A DNA stretch of 14,773 bases, from assembly GCA_900771085.1 (NCBI GenBank), contig CAAGMR010000012.1:1-14773 (forward strand). The letters run 5' to 3'. Positions 13,778-14,773 of this stretch are shown one piece after another (the stretch's first letter is position 1; each line of letters starts with the position of its first letter). The notes below the pieces were generated by a model, which saw nothing but the letters and a program-made list of their open reading frames with translations, did no database searches and was not told where the DNA came from. A program made the translations under genes and the position numbers. This DNA comes from Clostridia bacterium (GTDB lineage Bacteria > Bacillota > Clostridia > Oscillospirales > Acutalibacteraceae).

Positions 13778-14773
13778 TAGTCAATTACTCCTTCCTTTTT
13801 AACGATCATTTCCTTGATTGTACCACCTGCAGGCATCATAGGAAGAACGAATTCATCCTTGTCAATTCTGCAGTCGATAAGAGTTACATCGTTAGAATTG
13901 AAAGCTGTCTCAAAAGCAGTCTTAAACTCATCAAGAGTGTTAGTAACAACGCCCTTTGCGCCGAATGCTTCTGCAAGCTTTACATAGTCTACTGCTCTCT
14001 TTTCAAGAACAGTGTTTGAATACTTCTTGTCATAGAAGAGTGTCTGCCACTGACGTACCATACCGAGAACGCCGTTGTTAAGAATAACAACTGTAAGTGG
14101 AAGGTTACCTTCAACACAGGCATTGATTTCGCCAAGGTTCATACCGAAGCTGCCGTCACCTGTAATAAGTACTGTTGGCTTCTTCATTGCAACAGCACAG
14201 CCTTCTGCAGCACCTACGCCGAAGCCCATTGTGCCGAGACCGCCGCTAGTTACAAACTTGCGAGGCTTTTCAAATGTGAGATACTGAGCAGCCCACATCT
14301 GATGCTGACCTACGTCTGTTGCTACAACAGTGTCATCTGTCTTGATACCGTTGATAATTTCCATTACTGCCTTTGGAGTAACTTCATCTGTTTCAACATA
14401 GTATGTCTTCTCTTCTGCCTTGAGTTCCTCAACGCGGGCAATCCACTCAGGATGCTCAACCTTATCAACAGCGTTGATAAGTGCAGGAAGAGAAAGAGCA
14501 AGGTCGCCGCGAACGCCAACGTTTGCTGTGATGTTCTTGCTGATTTCAGCGAAGTCTACATCGAGGTGAACGATTGTTGCCTCTTTTGCAAACTCTGAAG
14601 TTTTACCTGTTGCACGATCACTGAAACGTGCGCCGATAGCGATAATGGTATCAGCTTCGTCTGAAGCCTTGGAAGATGCGAACATACCGTGCATACCTTC
14701 CATGCCAAGGAATCTTGGGTTGCTGGATGGAACGCAGGAAATACCCATAAGAGATGTACCGATAACAGCATCA
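13777..14773 (-). CDS. ilvB: Acetolactate synthase, large (catalytic) subunit, 5' end outside the window
   Basis: This is the C-terminal part, about 332 residues, of a thiamine diphosphate and FAD-dependent enzyme that condenses pyruvate with pyruvate or 2-ketobutyrate; the open frame runs off the right edge, and the methionine at 14748 is internal. The middle FAD-domain part shows FLGMEGMHGMFASS and IIAIGARFSDRATG. The thiamine diphosphate domain shows GGLGTMGFGVGAA, then the metal-binding motif GDGSFGMNLGEI (GDGS followed by N about 28 residues on, in ILNNGVLGMVRQWQ), and a C-terminal VLPMMPAGG segment. These support a biosynthetic acetohydroxyacid synthase rather than catabolic AlsS, as does the downstream ilvN regulatory subunit. 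The start, promoter and any T-box leader are outside the window. Confidence 0.96.
   Translation of the reverse strand, partial: DAVIGTSLMGISCVPSSNPRFLGMEGMHGMFASSKASDEADTIIAIGARFSDRATGKTSEFAKEATIVHLDVDFAEISKNITANVGVRGDLALSLPALINAVDKVEHPEWIARVEELKAEEKTYYVETDEVTPKAVMEIINGIKTDDTVVATDVGQHQMWAAQYLTFEKPRKFVTSGGLGTMGFGVGAAEGCAVAMKKPTVLITGDGSFGMNLGEINACVEGNLPLTVVILNNGVLGMVRQWQTLFYDKKYSNTVLEKRAVDYVKLAEAFGAKGVVTNTLDEFKTAFETAFNSNDVTLIDCRIDKDEFVLPMMPAGGTIKEMIVKKEGVID

Overview
The window looks like a low-to-moderate GC Bacillota chromosome, most likely an anaerobic Clostridia member (Oscillospiraceae or Lachnospiraceae type). The basis is Clostridia-like amino-acid genes with strong AGGAG-type ribosome sites, a dihydroxy-acid dehydratase of the oxygen-sensitive [4Fe-4S] kind, short archaeal-type LeuC and LeuD, and a subtype II-A CRISPR-Cas9 system. 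This assignment is inference from protein character; no species can be named from sequence alone.

Left part (1-6148): a complete II-A CRISPR-Cas9 locus. Reading the minus strand from right to left there is cas9, cas1, cas2 and csn2, each joined to the next by a 4-11 base overlap. A 70-bp leader follows, then the first repeat of an array that continues off the left edge (only one repeat, 2-37, is in the window). Upstream of cas9, on the opposite strand, lies a tracrRNA gene (about 6025-6148) with a near-consensus promoter, an anti-repeat that pairs with the repeat over 26 bases, a Cas9-type bulge and lower stem, a nexus, two compact GC hairpins and an intrinsic terminator. All Cas9 nuclease residues (D11, E765, H850, N864, H982, D985) and the Cas1 and Cas2 catalytic residues are present, so the system looks intact. 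The leader contains the II-A anchoring heptamer ATTTGAG against the repeat. It also holds an unexpected degenerate anti-repeat (79-108) and a 10-bp inverted repeat that would compete with it.

Middle (6149-6306): a short spacer ending in a strong terminator that closes the biosynthetic operon from the right.

Right part (6307-14773): branched-chain amino-acid biosynthesis, all on the minus strand. The order is ilvB (5' end cut by the window edge), ilvN, then a weak terminator and a new promoter, then ilvC, an intercistronic terminator or attenuator, ilvD, leuC, leuD, leuB and finally a DUF815 AAA ATPase whose ATG overlaps the leuB stop. IlvBN makes acetolactate or acetohydroxybutyrate, IlvC reduces and isomerises it, and IlvD dehydrates it to the 2-keto acid for valine and isoleucine. 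LeuCD and LeuB carry out the isomerase and dehydrogenase steps to leucine. leuA and ilvE are not in the window.

The CRISPR half is visibly more A/T-rich than the ilv-leu half, consistent with a mobile defence locus sitting next to a housekeeping operon.
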